Below, piece by piece: positions 8,646 to 18,344 of a stretch of DNA of 64,000 nt. The first letter of the stretch is position 1, and each line of letters opens with the position of its first letter. Under the pieces are notes generated by a model. The model was given only the letters and a program-made list of their open reading frames with translations, did no database searches and was not told where the DNA came from. A program made the translations under genes and the position numbers. This DNA is from Methylobacterium sp. UNC378MF (GTDB taxonomy: Bacteria > Pseudomonadota > Alphaproteobacteria > Rhizobiales > Beijerinckiaceae), in NCBI RefSeq assembly GCF_900103195.1, contig NZ_FMWU01000019.1, positions 1 through 64,000 of the forward strand, written 5' to 3'.

Positions 8646-9749
8646 TCATAGGCGAGGTCTGTGCATCGGAGCGGACGAGTAGCGGTCGGGATTGCTCAGA
8701 AGCTCCGGGAAAGGCCGGCCTTTGGGGCGAAGAAAGGGCCGTTCGACACAGTGCCAACTCAGAAGAGCGAAACAGAAGACGATCGGGAGTGTGAGTGCTA
8801 TCAACGTCAACGGCGTCACGTCGGGAATGGTTTGAATAATCAGATTCTGAATGGGCCATGCGTAGAGATACAGTCCGTATGTCGGATCTGTGCGATCGAT
8901 CCAGCGGCTCAGATGGTTCGCTGGTGTCGCCAGCGCGTACCAGAAGATCAGGTAGCCGCCGAAGATCGCGAAGGCAGGTTCCGCCAGCGGGGGAACAAAC
9001 AGGAAGGCCGTGCAAGCTGTCAGCGCAAGCACTGCGCCGCGGCGCGTCAAGGAAATGACGTCTCGCCAGATGTAATATGCGGATCCGACCAGGAAGATGA
9101 AGGTCAGGCGGATCGTGGCGGTGGAGCTGCCGAAGATCGCACTCCCGTGCGGGATGTCCGGCAGCGCATCACGATAGAAATAGAGGACGCTAAACCCGGT
9201 GATGACGGCTAGAAAATACGGCCGTCGCGCCTTGGTCGAGATGAAGGCTATCCCGATGGCCAGCAGATAGCAGCGGAACTCGTAGGAAATCGTCCACATG
9301 GAGCCGTTCAGGTCCGGATGCGGCAACCCGGCAAACGAACCGGGTAGGACGGGAAGGCCCAGCGAGAACAGCTTCACAGCAGATTTGACGACGGGAACGT
9401 CGCTGATGCTTCCGCCCGACAAGGTGCCGAACAGGAGAAGAGACACGATGAAGGCTGCAATGAAGCCGGGGTATATTCGGGCGATGCGCTTGCCGATATA
9501 GCCGGTCACGGATCGAGAGGATCGGGCGCTCTTCGTGATGAGGTAGCCGCTGATCAGAAAGAAACCGTCGACAGCCAAGTCGCCCGAGAAGGCATTCCCG
9601 GTCATCCGTACAAGGAAATCGCGCTCGCGATTTCCGTCAATCAGCTCGGGAGCGTGGCCGATGATGACCAACAGGGCGAACGCAATCCGGAGCGTGCCGA
9701 AATTGTTTCCCGATTCGCCTCGCGTGACGGCTGGAGCAAGGGCACTCAT
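8646..9749 (-). CDS. Acyltransferase-3 family membrane protein (polysaccharide O-acylation)
   Basis: An integral inner-membrane acyltransferase (367 aa) of the OafA/ExoZ type, which adds acetyl or similar groups to surface polysaccharides. Near the N-terminus it reads FGTLRIAFALLVIIGHAPEL, containing the conserved R and H of the family. There follow about ten hydrophobic segments, the VDGFFLISGYLI motif and a late C-V-E-R-P-F near the end, the usual signature of the last cytoplasmic loop. The start at 9749 is chosen because the protein there begins shortly before the first conserved block; GTG 9851 and ATG 9812 are alternatives. A second member of the family lies at 33024-34100. Confidence 0.88.
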   Translation of the reverse strand: MSALAPAVTRGESGNNFGTLRIAFALLVIIGHAPELIDGNRERDFLVRMTGNAFSGDLAVDGFFLISGYLITKSARSSRSVTGYIGKRIARIYPGFIAAFIVSLLLFGTLSGGSISDVPVVKSAVKLFSLGLPVLPGSFAGLPHPDLNGSMWTISYEFRCYLLAIGIAFISTKARRPYFLAVITGFSVLYFYRDALPDIPHGSAIFGSSTATIRLTFIFLVGSAYYIWRDVISLTRRGAVLALTACTAFLFVPPLAEPAFAIFGGYLIFWYALATPANHLSRWIDRTDPTYGLYLYAWPIQNLIIQTIPDVTPLTLIALTLPIVFCFALLSWHCVERPFLRPKGRPFPELLSNPDRYSSAPMHRPRL

Positions 9750-10483
9750 GGAAGCGTGGTCTCGCGGTTCAATATGCGCCCGAGCGGTGTTGTTATCCGG
9801 TCTGACGACCATTCGGACCGAGCAGCAGGATCGGCCGGTTTCCAGGGTCACAAACTGGTAAAGGCTCAGGGTATGTCGTCCCTATAGCCGATTAAATTAA
9901 GATCCGCAGTGCGTGTGGGTTGCGTAGTTCTTTTAGTCACGCTTGGTCGAACGCCCTCGACTAATCGTTTGATCCCGGACCGGTGGGATCGACCGGATTA
10001 TCGTCGGCTTGCCTGCGGCGAAAACGACGGGACCTCGACCGGACCGGCCGGCTCTTGGCTTGGCAAACGGTGCGGGTCCGCCAGGGCAGAAGGCGGCTTC
10101 CAGGGCGCGTGGCCAAGGTCGGGGCTGTCTCGTGATGGACGATCCGCAGCGCGATAGGATCAGGCTGCCGGACCGGATTCCTAGCCCGCCGCGGCGGCTG
10201 CCCTGTCGCGGCGGGCCAGGGCGGAACCGCTTTCCCGTCGGCGCCCGGTGTCAGCCCTGGAGGGTGGCGACGGCGGGTGCCCCGATGCCGGCCGGTATGA
10301 CAGAGGTCTCGCGCCGCTGCGGATCCCTGTCACCGGGCCGCGTCCTTCAACCACTGTTTGACAGACCGCCTTGCATCTCCCGAAAACCGCCGCCTACAAG
10401 TTTGCCGACTTAAGGCTCGGCCGCGCTCGAGCGGGAACATGACGGCGCCGGCCCGAGGCACGGCGCCGCTGGGAGGATACCAC
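9750..10483. other. Intergenic region between divergent genes
   Basis: About 730 bp between the acyltransferase and phnD, which are transcribed away from each other. A short AT-rich stretch around 9885-9970 is the best place for promoters. No gene is supported; frames here overlap in several phases. Confidence 0.5.
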
Positions 10484-11506
10484 GTGACATTCGCCCGATA
10501 TGGCGCGGCGCTGGCGCTGCTCTGCGGATTCGGTTCTCTGTCGCCCCTCCGGGCCGACGAGTGCCCCAACCGCGGCCAGCTCGACGACGCCTATTGCGAC
10601 GCCAACAAGGACCTCGTCGCCGACGTCCCGGCCAAGACCCGCGACCCGAGCGTCATCGTCTTCGCCTACACGCCGGTGGAGGATCCCGCGGTCTACGAGA
10701 ATTCGTTCAAGCCGTTCACGACCTATCTGAGCCAGTGCACCGGCAAGCGCGTCGTCTACTACCCGGTCCAGTCGAACTCGGCCGAGATCGAGGCGATGCG
10801 CTCGGGCCGGCTCACGGTGGCGGGCTTCTCGACCGGGCCCCTCGGCTTCGCCGTGAACATGGCCGGCGCGATCCCGTTCGCCGCCAAGGGCACCGAGAAG
10901 GGGCCTGAGGGCTACAACCTGATCGTCGTGGTCAAGGCGAGCAGCCCGTACAAGACGCTGGCCGACCTCAAGGGCAAGCGCGTGGCCCACACCGCCCCGT
11001 CCTCGAATTCCGGCAACCTCGCCCCGAAGGCGCTGTTCCCCGAGCAGGGGCTGAAGCCCGGCGAGGATTACAAGCTCCTCTACTCGGGCGGCCACGACAA
11101 GTCGGCGCTGGGCGTCGGCACCGGCGATTACGACGCCGCCCCGGTGGCCTCGGACGTGTTCTACCGGATGGTCGCCCGCGGCACGATCAAGGGCGACGAT
11201 TACCGGGTGATCTACACGAGCGAGAAGTTCCCGACCTCGGGCTTCGCCTACGCCCACGATCTCAAGCCGGAACTCGCCGAGAAGCTGAAGCAGTGCTTCT
11301 ACGATTTCCGCTTCCCGCCCGACATGGTGAAGGATTTCGAGGGCGACGACCGGTTCGCGCCGATCACCTACCTCAAGGACTGGGCGATCGTCCGCAAGGT
11401 CGCGGAGGAATCGGGCACGCCGTACAACAAGGTCGCCTACGAACGCGAGGCCGCCCGCGAGGCCGAGGCCGCGCGCAAGAAGGCCGCGGGCGCGCCCAAG
11501 CCGTGA
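10484..11506 (+). CDS. phnD: Phosphonate-type ABC transporter substrate-binding protein
   Basis: Periplasmic binding protein of 340 aa for phosphonate, phosphite or a related phosphorus compound. It has a signal peptide (residues 1-23), then the PhnD-like core: VIVFAYTPVEDPAVYENSFKP, the PVQSNSAEIEAMRSGRLTVAGF region and the TAPSSNSGNLAPKALFP motif, where the S-S-N-S-G loop corresponds to the phosphonate-binding serines. The GTG at 10484 is chosen because GGGAGGA sits six bases upstream and the signal peptide begins directly after it. The C-terminus ends in an unusual alanine/lysine/glutamate-rich tail. The stop overlaps the start of phnC. No C-P lyase genes are in the window, so the true substrate is open. 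Confidence 0.9.
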   Translation: MTFARYGAALALLCGFGSLSPLRADECPNRGQLDDAYCDANKDLVADVPAKTRDPSVIVFAYTPVEDPAVYENSFKPFTTYLSQCTGKRVVYYPVQSNSAEIEAMRSGRLTVAGFSTGPLGFAVNMAGAIPFAAKGTEKGPEGYNLIVVVKASSPYKTLADLKGKRVAHTAPSSNSGNLAPKALFPEQGLKPGEDYKLLYSGGHDKSALGVGTGDYDAAPVASDVFYRMVARGTIKGDDYRVIYTSEKFPTSGFAYAHDLKPELAEKLKQCFYDFRFPPDMVKDFEGDDRFAPITYLKDWAIVRKVAEESGTPYNKVAYEREAAREAEAARKKAAGAPKP

Positions 11507-12348
11507 CGCAAACCGTGACGCAAGCCGCGACGGCGGGGAGCGCGACGCGCGCGGTGGCGGTCGGACCCGACGGCGATCCCCGCGCGGAGGATCCCCGCGC
11601 GCTGGTGATCCGCGGGCTGACCAAGGCGTACCGGGCCGGCCAGCCGGTCCTGAAGGGCATCGACCTCGTGGTGCCCGGCACCGGGCTCACGGCGATCATC
11701 GGGCCGTCCGGCACCGGCAAGAGCACGCTGATCCGCTGCATCAACCGGCTCGTGCCGCCGACCTCGGGGGAGATCCTGTTCCGCGGCGAGGACCTCGCCC
11801 GGCTCTCCGGCCCCGCTTTGCGCCGGGCGCGGCGCCGGATCGGGATGGTGTTCCAGGAGTACAATCTGGTTGAACGCCTCTCGGTGATGGAGAACCTGCT
11901 CTGCGGCCGCCTCGGCTACGTGCCGGCCTGGCGCGCGTGGCTGCGCCGTTTCCCCGAGGCCGACATCGCCCGCGCCTTCGACCTCCTCGACGCGGTCGGC
12001 CTGTCGGGCTTCGCCACGCGCCGGGCCGACGCCCTGTCGGGCGGACAGCGCCAGCGCGTCGGCATCGCCCGGGCGATCATGCAGGAGCCCGAGATCGTGC
12101 TCGCCGACGAGCCGACCTCGTCCCTCGACCCGAAGAGCTCCGTGGAGATCATGGAGATCCTGTCCCGGCTCGCGGCCGAGCGCGGCGTGCCGGTGGTGGT
12201 CAACATCCACAACGTGGCGCTCGCCCAGCGCTTCGCCGCCCGGATCGTCGGCATGTCGGGCGGGCACGTGGTCTATGACGGGCCGCCGGACCGGCTGAGC
12301 GAGGCTGACCTGCGCGGCATCTACGGCGGCGAGAACTGGCTCGAATGA
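11503..12348 (+). CDS. phnC: Phosphonate-type ABC transporter ATP-binding protein
   Basis: Cytoplasmic ATPase (281 aa) that powers uptake through the two PhnE permeases. Walker A is GPSGTGKST, the ABC signature is LSGGQRQRVGIARAI, and Walker B is IVLADEPTSSLD; the Q-loop lies in GMVFQEYNLVERLSVMENLL, a PhnC-typical string. It starts at a GTG whose last two bases form the phnD stop (GTGA), which indicates translational coupling; a second GTG four codons later is possible. It has about 30 extra N-terminal residues, rich in Ala/Thr, before the ABC domain. Confidence 0.93.
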   Translation: MTQTVTQAATAGSATRAVAVGPDGDPRAEDPRALVIRGLTKAYRAGQPVLKGIDLVVPGTGLTAIIGPSGTGKSTLIRCINRLVPPTSGEILFRGEDLARLSGPALRRARRRIGMVFQEYNLVERLSVMENLLCGRLGYVPAWRAWLRRFPEADIARAFDLLDAVGLSGFATRRADALSGGQRQRVGIARAIMQEPEIVLADEPTSSLDPKSSVEIMEILSRLAAERGVPVVVNIHNVALAQRFAARIVGMSGGHVVYDGPPDRLSEADLRGIYGGENWLE

Positions 12349-13154
12349 ACGCGCCCGCCCGCCCGGCTTCCCCCGGCGCTTCCCCCGGCCGCGTCGCGTT
12401 CCGGCCCAACTGGACCGCGCGCGCCGGCTGGGCGCTCCTCGCCCTCTACGCGGTCTACGCGGCGACCCAGCTCGGCTTCTCGCCCGAGCGCTTCGCCGGC
12501 GGCCTCGCCCATGGCGGGCAGTTCCTGGCCCGGATGTTCCCGCCGAACTTCTCCCGCTGGGAGCTGATCCAGTCGGGCATCCTCGAGAGCCTGCAGATCG
12601 CCGTGATCGCGACGGTGATCGGCATCGCGGTCGCCCTGCCGATCGGCTTCCTGGCGGCCCGCAACCTGATGCCGCCCTGGGTGACGTGGCCGACGCGCAT
12701 CCTGATCGCGCTCTGCCGGTCGTTCCACCCGATCATCGTGGCGATCCTGTTCGTGAAGGCGATCGGCTTCGGGGCGCTCGCCGGCGTCATGGCGCTGATC
12801 GTCGCCTCGGTGGGCTTCATCGCCAAGCTGTTCGCCGAGGCGATCGAGGAGATCTCCCTGAAGCAGGTCGAGGCGGTGCGGGCGACCGGCGCCGGCTTCC
12901 TGTCGACCCTGATCATGGGCGTGCAGCCGCAGGTGCTGCCGCGCTTCATCGGCTTCGCCACCTACCAGCTCGACTCCAACCTGCGGAACTCGACCATGGT
13001 GGGTATCGTCGGCGGCGGCGGCATCGGCGCGACGCTGTTCACCGCCTACCAGCGCTTCGACTTCGACGTGGTGCTGGCGATCCTGATCGTCATCGTCGCC
13101 CTGATCATGGTGGCCGAGATCGTCTCCGGCTGGGCCCGCAAGGTGTTCCAGTGA
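12345..13154 (+). CDS. phnE: Phosphonate-type ABC transporter permease 1
   Basis: Inner-membrane permease of 269 aa with about six predicted helices and the EAA-type loop that docks the ATPase (EAIEEISLKQVEAVRATGAG). The string PIGFLAARNLMPPW and the late NLRNSTMVGIVGGGGIGATL block are typical of PhnE. It begins with ATG overlapping the phnC stop (ATGA) and ends overlapping the second permease, so all four genes are one translationally coupled unit. Confidence 0.92.
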   Translation: MNAPARPASPGASPGRVAFRPNWTARAGWALLALYAVYAATQLGFSPERFAGGLAHGGQFLARMFPPNFSRWELIQSGILESLQIAVIATVIGIAVALPIGFLAARNLMPPWVTWPTRILIALCRSFHPIIVAILFVKAIGFGALAGVMALIVASVGFIAKLFAEAIEEISLKQVEAVRATGAGFLSTLIMGVQPQVLPRFIGFATYQLDSNLRNSTMVGIVGGGGIGATLFTAYQRFDFDVVLAILIVIVALIMVAEIVSGWARKVFQ

Positions 13155-13966
13155 GCGTCGCCCTCGCGTCCGCTTCCGCCGGCCCGCGCCGCTGGCAGCG
13201 CTTCCCCCTGTGGAAGCGGCTGGCGCGGCTCGCCTTCACGCTCTGCGCGGTGGCGGCCTTCGTGGCGAGCCTGCGCACGATCGAGGTGATCCCGGAGTTC
13301 CTCTACGACGCCCCCGACCAGCTGGCCGACCTGTTCGGCCGGATGTGGCCGATGGATGCGGGCTATGTCGGGCCGACCCTGCGGGCGCTGGTGGAGACGC
13401 TCCATATCGCGACGCTCGGCACCCTGATCGCCATCGCGATCGCGGTGCCGATCGGGCTGATGGCGGCCCGCAACGTCACGCCCAACCGGGCGCTGAACCT
13501 GTTCGCCAAGTTCGTGTTCGTGACCTCGCGCTCGGTGAATTCCCTGGTCTGGGCGCTGCTGTTCGTGGCGGTGTTCGGCCCGGGGCCGCTGGCCGGGACC
13601 CTGGCGATCGCGCTCCGCTCCGTCGGCTTCACCGGCAAGCTCTTCGCCGAGGCTCTGGAGGAGGCGAACCGCGGCTCGATCGAGGCCCTGCAGGCCGCGG
13701 GCGCCGGCCGGATGTCGACGCTGCTCCTCGGCTACTGGCCGCAGGTGAAGCCGGCCTTCTGGTCGATCGCGCTGTTCCGCTGGGACATCAACATCCGCGA
13801 ATCCGCCGTGCTCGGGCTGGTCGGCGCGGGCGGCATCGGCGTCGCGCTCGATACCGCCCTGAACCTGCTCTACTGGGACCAGGTCGCCGTGGTGCTCGCC
13901 GCGATCTTCGGCGTCGTCATCCTGGCCGAGATCGTCGTGACGGCGCTCCGCGCCCGGACGCTCTGA
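13151..13966 (+). CDS. phnE: Phosphonate-type ABC transporter permease 2
   Basis: Second PhnE permease (271 aa), paralogous to the first: it shares the PIGLMAARNVTPN, the SVGFTGKLFAEALEEANRGSIEALQAAGAG loop and the ESAVLGLVGAGGIG block. The two would form a heterodimeric channel. The GTG at 13151 overlaps the stop of the preceding gene (GTGA). It ends 12 bp before the convergent amidohydrolase gene. Confidence 0.92.
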   Translation: MSVALASASAGPRRWQRFPLWKRLARLAFTLCAVAAFVASLRTIEVIPEFLYDAPDQLADLFGRMWPMDAGYVGPTLRALVETLHIATLGTLIAIAIAVPIGLMAARNVTPNRALNLFAKFVFVTSRSVNSLVWALLFVAVFGPGPLAGTLAIALRSVGFTGKLFAEALEEANRGSIEALQAAGAGRMSTLLLGYWPQVKPAFWSIALFRWDINIRESAVLGLVGAGGIGVALDTALNLLYWDQVAVVLAAIFGVVILAEIVVTALRARTL

Positions 13967-13978
13967 GACGGGGCCCCG

Positions 13979-15400
13979 TCAGCGCCCCAGCGACATGCCG
14001 AGCGGCGGCTCGACCTCCGGCGGCAGCGGCGAGACGTAGCCGGTCGTGCCGACCCGCCGGGCGAGGTCCGCCTTGGCGGCGTCGCGCAGGGCCGCGTCGG
14101 TGAGCGCCCGGGCGCCGGTGGCGGCCATCGCCTTGGCGACCTGCACCATCGCCTTGTGGGCGGCCGGGGTCTTCCCCTGCGCCACCACCTGCCAGGTGTG
14201 GAACGGCGTGCCGATCGCCACCGTGGGCGCGTGGGCCTGGACGGTCGGCACCACCCAGCTCACGTCGCCGACATCGGTGGAGCCCACCGCCGGGTTGCGC
14301 GGCGCGTCGAGGGGCACGAGGAAATCGGCGAGCGGTGCCTCGGTGCGCGGCATCCCGATGGCGCGGAACACCGCATCGATGTCGCCGTCGGTGAGCGTCG
14401 CCCGGATCGCCTGCGCGAACTCCCGGTCGGCCTCGTCGAAATGCGGCGGCCCGAGTTCCTCCATGACGCCGTGCAGCGCCCGCTCCAGGGGATCGTTGCC
14501 CAGCAGGTTCGACACCGCGCTGACGATCCGCACCTCCACAGCGGTCTCGGTCATCAGGGCGGCGCCTTGCGCGATCTTCTTGACCCGCTCGACCAGCGCC
14601 AGCATGCCCGGCAGGTCGCGGGCCCGGATCGAGTAGCGCACGGTCGCGCTGGCCTGGACGACGTTGGGGGCGATGCCGCCGGCGTCGAGATAGGCGTAGT
14701 GCACCCGCGCGTCGGACGGCATGTGCTCGCGCATGTAGTTCACGCCGACGCTCATCAGCTCGACGGCGTCCAGCGCCGAGCGCCCGAGATGGGGCGCGGC
14801 CGCCGCGTGGGCGGTGCGGCCGGTGAAGACGAAGTCGGCCCGGGTGTTGGCGAGCGCCACCGGCGGCGCCACCTCCCAGAAGCTGCCCGGATGCCAGGAG
14901 ATCGCGATGTCGGCATCCGCGAAGGCACCGGCGCGGACCATGAAGGCCTTGGCGGCGCCGCCCTCCTCGGCGGGACAGCCGTAGTAGCGCACGCGGCCGG
15001 GCGTGCCGGTCTCGGCGAGCCAGTCCTTCACGGCCGTGGCGGCGAGCAAGGCCGCCGAGCCGAGGAGGTTGTGGCCGCAGCCGTGGCCATGGCCGCCCGC
15101 CTCCACCGGCCGGTGCTCGGCGACGCCCGCCTCCTGCGACAGGCCCGGCAGGGCGTCGTACTCGCCGAGGAAGGCGATGACCGGCCCGCCCGCGCCGGCT
15201 TCGCCCATCACGGCGGTGGGGATGCCGGCAACCGCTTCCGTGATCCGGAAGCCCTGGTGGCGCAGCTCGGCGACGTGCTCGGCGCAGGAGCGCGCTTCCG
15301 TGTAGCAGACCTCCGGCATGCCCCAGACGCGCTCGGACAGGGCGATCAGCCGCGCCTTCTGCGCGTCGACGTGGCGCCACACGGTGTTGCGGTTGTCCAT
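13979..15400 (-). CDS. M20-family amidohydrolase, AbgB-like
   Basis: A cytoplasmic metallo-amidohydrolase (473 aa) that probably cleaves an N-acyl or peptide-like bond. Length and motif order fit the p-aminobenzoyl-glutamate hydrolase subunit B (AbgB) branch of peptidase family M20. Zinc ligands are visible in GGHGHGCGHN, in the glutamate pair of CPAEEGGAAK and in the histidine of the late GTPFHTW motif. The lid/dimerisation domain has FTGRTAHAAAAPHLGRSALDA. It is convergent with phnE and divergent from the dipeptide-type importer, with 176 bp between them, so a shared promoter region is likely and the importer may supply its substrate (inference). Confidence 0.85.
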   Translation of the reverse strand: MDNRNTVWRHVDAQKARLIALSERVWGMPEVCYTEARSCAEHVAELRHQGFRITEAVAGIPTAVMGEAGAGGPVIAFLGEYDALPGLSQEAGVAEHRPVEAGGHGHGCGHNLLGSAALLAATAVKDWLAETGTPGRVRYYGCPAEEGGAAKAFMVRAGAFADADIAISWHPGSFWEVAPPVALANTRADFVFTGRTAHAAAAPHLGRSALDAVELMSVGVNYMREHMPSDARVHYAYLDAGGIAPNVVQASATVRYSIRARDLPGMLALVERVKKIAQGAALMTETAVEVRIVSAVSNLLGNDPLERALHGVMEELGPPHFDEADREFAQAIRATLTDGDIDAVFRAIGMPRTEAPLADFLVPLDAPRNPAVGSTDVGDVSWVVPTVQAHAPTVAIGTPFHTWQVVAQGKTPAAHKAMVQVAKAMAATGARALTDAALRDAAKADLARRVGTTGYVSPLPPEVEPPLGMSLGR

Positions 15401-15576
15401 GGCGGGAATCTCCGGGAGGGCGTGTCGGCCGTCCTGTTGCAGGGCCGGGGCCAGGAAACCACAGGGATGGATCCGGTGACGACACGTTTCGGTTGAAGCG
15501 TCACTGGCCCGCCCCTTGCCAAGGCCGCTGCCGGAATGTTGCTGTGCCGCTCGCGGCGGTAAATGGGAATGCGTAC

Positions 15577-17367
15577 ATGGACGAGCGGGATCTGCGCGGC
15601 CTGATCGGGCGGGTGAAGGACGGCCGCCTGTCGCGGCGCGCCTTCGTGCAGCGCATGGTGGCGGTGGGCCTCACTGCGCCCATGGCCGGTCTGATGCTGG
15701 CCGGCAACGACGTCGCCATGGCGGCCGATATCCGCTCCGGCTACAAGCCGACCAAGGCCGGGGGTGGCGGCGCGCTCAAGCTCCTCTGGTGGCAGGCCCC
15801 GACGCTGATCAACCCGCATTTCGCCGTCGGCACCAAGGATCAGGACGCCTCGCGGATCTTCTACGAGCCGCTCGCCGCCTGGGATCCGGACGGCAACCTC
15901 GTGCCGGTGCTGGCCGCCTCGATCCCGTCCAAGGAGAACGGGGCGCTCGCCGCGGACGGCCGCTCGGTGGTCTGGACCTTGAAGCCGGGCGTGAAATGGC
16001 ACGACGGCAAGCCGCTCACCGCCGACGACCTCGTCTTCACCTGGGAATATGCCCGCGACCCCGCCACCGCGGCGGTGACGGCCGGCTCCTACAAGGATTG
16101 CAAGGTCGAGAAGATCGACGACCTCAGCGTCCGGGTCCTGTTCGACAAGCCGACGCCCTACTGGTGCGACGCCTACGTGGGCATCGTCGGGATGGTGCTG
16201 CCCAAGCATCTGTTCGGGCCCTACAGCGGCGCCAAGTCCCGGGACGCGCCCCAGAACCTCGCCCCCGTGGGCACCGGCCCGTACCGGTTCGTGGAGTTCC
16301 GGCCTGGCGACATCGTCCGCGGGGAGCGCAACCCCGACTACCACCTGCCGAACCGCCCGTACTTCGACACCGTCGAGATGAAGGGTGGCGGCGACGCGGT
16401 CTCGGCCGCCCGCGCCGTGCTCCAGACCGGCGAGTACGACTATGCCTGGAACATGCTGATCGAGGACGAGGTCCTGAAGCGCCTGGAGACCGGCGGCAAG
16501 GGCCGGGTCGACGTGGTCTATGGCGGCAAGCTCGAGTTCCTGCTCCTCAATGCCACCGACCCGAATGTCGAGGTCGACGGCGAGCGTGCCTCGATCACCA
16601 CCAAGCACCCCGCCTTCTCCGACCCGAAGGTCGCCCAAGCGATCAATCTGCTCGTCGACCGCAAGTCGATCCAGACCTACATCTACGGCCGCACCGGCAA
16701 GGCCACCGCCAACACGGTCAACGGCCCGGAGCGCTTCGTCTCCAAGAATACGAGCTTCGCCTTCGATCCGGCCCGCGCCAACGCGCTCCTCGACGAGGCC
16801 GGCTGGAAGAAGGGCCCGGACGGCATCCGCGCCAAGGACGGCAAGAAGCTCAAGCTGCTGTTCCAGACCTCGATCAATGCCCCGCGCCAGAAAACCCAGG
16901 CGATCATCAAGCAGGCCGCCGCCAAGGCCGGGATCGAGATCGAGCTGAAATCGGTGACCGGCTCGGTGTTCTTCTCCTCCGACCCGGCGAATCCCGACAC
17001 CTGCACGCATTTCTACGCCGACATGGAAATGTACGCCTACAGCATGACGCAGGCCGATCCGGCGATCTGGCTGCTGATGTACGCCTCCTGGGAGGTGGCC
17101 CAGAAGGCCAACAAGTGGCAGGGCCGCAACGTCGTGCGCTGGCGCAACGACGCCTACGACAAGGCCTACAACGCCGCCCAGAGCGAGCTCGACCCGGTCA
17201 AGCGGGCGGCGCTCCTGATCAAATGCAACGACCTCGCCGTCTCCGAGAACGTGGTGCCGCTCATCCACCGGGCCGAGGTCTCGGCGGTGGGCGCCGCGCT
17301 CACGGCGCCGCGCAGCGGCTGGGACAACGACCTGTCGTTCCTGCCCGACTGGTACAAGGAGGCCTGA
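15577..17367 (+). CDS. Dipeptide/oligopeptide-type ABC transporter substrate-binding protein
   Basis: Periplasmic solute-binding protein (596 aa) of the DppA/OppA (SBP_bac_5) family. The N-terminus has a twin-arginine motif SRRAFVQ at residues 19-25 followed by a hydrophobic stretch, so it is probably exported folded by the Tat system. The core has the family block VWTLKPGVKWHDGKPLTADD and the PVGTGPYRFVEF segment. I chose the ATG at 15577 because translation there starts shortly before the Tat signal; an in-frame ATG at 15493 gives a 28-residue extension with no export feature. It is followed after 17 bp by the first permease gene. Confidence 0.9.
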   Translation: MDERDLRGLIGRVKDGRLSRRAFVQRMVAVGLTAPMAGLMLAGNDVAMAADIRSGYKPTKAGGGGALKLLWWQAPTLINPHFAVGTKDQDASRIFYEPLAAWDPDGNLVPVLAASIPSKENGALAADGRSVVWTLKPGVKWHDGKPLTADDLVFTWEYARDPATAAVTAGSYKDCKVEKIDDLSVRVLFDKPTPYWCDAYVGIVGMVLPKHLFGPYSGAKSRDAPQNLAPVGTGPYRFVEFRPGDIVRGERNPDYHLPNRPYFDTVEMKGGGDAVSAARAVLQTGEYDYAWNMLIEDEVLKRLETGGKGRVDVVYGGKLEFLLLNATDPNVEVDGERASITTKHPAFSDPKVAQAINLLVDRKSIQTYIYGRTGKATANTVNGPERFVSKNTSFAFDPARANALLDEAGWKKGPDGIRAKDGKKLKLLFQTSINAPRQKTQAIIKQAAAKAGIEIELKSVTGSVFFSSDPANPDTCTHFYADMEMYAYSMTQADPAIWLLMYASWEVAQKANKWQGRNVVRWRNDAYDKAYNAAQSELDPVKRAALLIKCNDLAVSENVVPLIHRAEVSAVGAALTAPRSGWDNDLSFLPDWYKEA

Positions 17368-17384
17368 GCGGGAGGCGGAGCGCC

Positions 17385-18344
17385 ATGGGCGCCTACATCC
17401 TGCGACGACTGCTCATCGCGATCCCGAGCCTGCTCGGCATCAGCCTGATCCTGTTCACCGTCCTGGCGCTGGCGCCGGGTGACCCGTTCGGCGAACTCGC
17501 CAGCAATCCGAACGTGCCGCCCGAGGTCCGGGCGGCCCTGCGCGCGAAGTTCGGCCTCGATGACCCGATCTTCACCCGCTATCTCAGCTGGCTCACCGCC
17601 ATGCTGCACGGCGATTGGGGCTTCTCCTTCGCCAGCCGGGTGAACGTCGATGCCCTGATCCTGCAGCGGCTGCCGACGACGCTGTTCGTCGTCGGCTCCT
17701 CCCAGGTGCTGGCGCTGCTGATCGCGATTCCGGTCGGTCTCTACGCCGCGCGCCGGCCCTACTCGCTGGCCGATCAGGTCGCCAACACGCTGGCCTTCGT
17801 GGGATTCTCGCTCCCGACCTTCTTCACCGGCCTGCTGTTCATCCTGCTGTTCTCGATCAAGCTGGGCTGGCTGCCCTTCGTCTACCAGGCCGACCTGCCC
17901 GGGACCGGGCTCGCCTGGATGTGGGCCAATATCCGGCAGGCGATCATGCCGGTGGCGGTGCTCGGCTTCTTCCAGGCCGCCTCCTACACCCGCTACGTCC
18001 GCGCCTCCGCGCTGGATGTGGCCCGGCTCGACTACGTCACCACGGCCCGCGCCAAGGGGCTGAGCGAGGGCACGGTCACCCGCCGGCACATCGCCCGCAA
18101 TGCCCTGATCCCGGTGGTGACCCTGGTGGCGCTGCAGATCCCGGCGGTGTTCGGCGGCGCCATCGTCACCGAGCAGATCTTCCGGATTCCCGGCATCGGC
18201 TCGCTGCTGATCGACGCCATGCTCGCCAACGACACGCCGGTGGTGATGGCCGTGACCTTCGTGTTCGCCGGCCTCGTCATCCTGTTCAACCTCGTCGCGG
18301 ACCTGCTCTATGGCTGGCTCGACCCTCGCATCGCCCTCCGATGA
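17385..18344 (+). CDS. Dipeptide-type ABC transporter permease (DppB-like)
   Basis: Inner-membrane permease, 319 aa. Starts MGAYILRRLLIAIPSLLGIS, the usual DppB opening, has the LAPGDP motif after the first helix, and the EAA-like loop DYVTTARAKGLSEGTVTRRH, which couples to the ATPase. The ATG is preceded by GGGAGGCGGAG. Its 3' end overlaps the next permease by 35 bp. Confidence 0.92.
   Translation: MGAYILRRLLIAIPSLLGISLILFTVLALAPGDPFGELASNPNVPPEVRAALRAKFGLDDPIFTRYLSWLTAMLHGDWGFSFASRVNVDALILQRLPTTLFVVGSSQVLALLIAIPVGLYAARRPYSLADQVANTLAFVGFSLPTFFTGLLFILLFSIKLGWLPFVYQADLPGTGLAWMWANIRQAIMPVAVLGFFQAASYTRYVRASALDVARLDYVTTARAKGLSEGTVTRRHIARNALIPVVTLVALQIPAVFGGAIVTEQIFRIPGIGSLLIDAMLANDTPVVMAVTFVFAGLVILFNLVADLLYGWLDPRIALR

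Noticed and set aside
8056..8682. 208-codon plus-strand frame
   Set aside because: Overlaps chance frames on the other strand and runs into the acyltransferase gene.
14156..15496. 446-codon plus-strand frame opposite the amidohydrolase gene
   Set aside because: Antisense shadow of a clear M20 hydrolase; composition rich in Arg/Gly/Ala and His as expected of a shadow.
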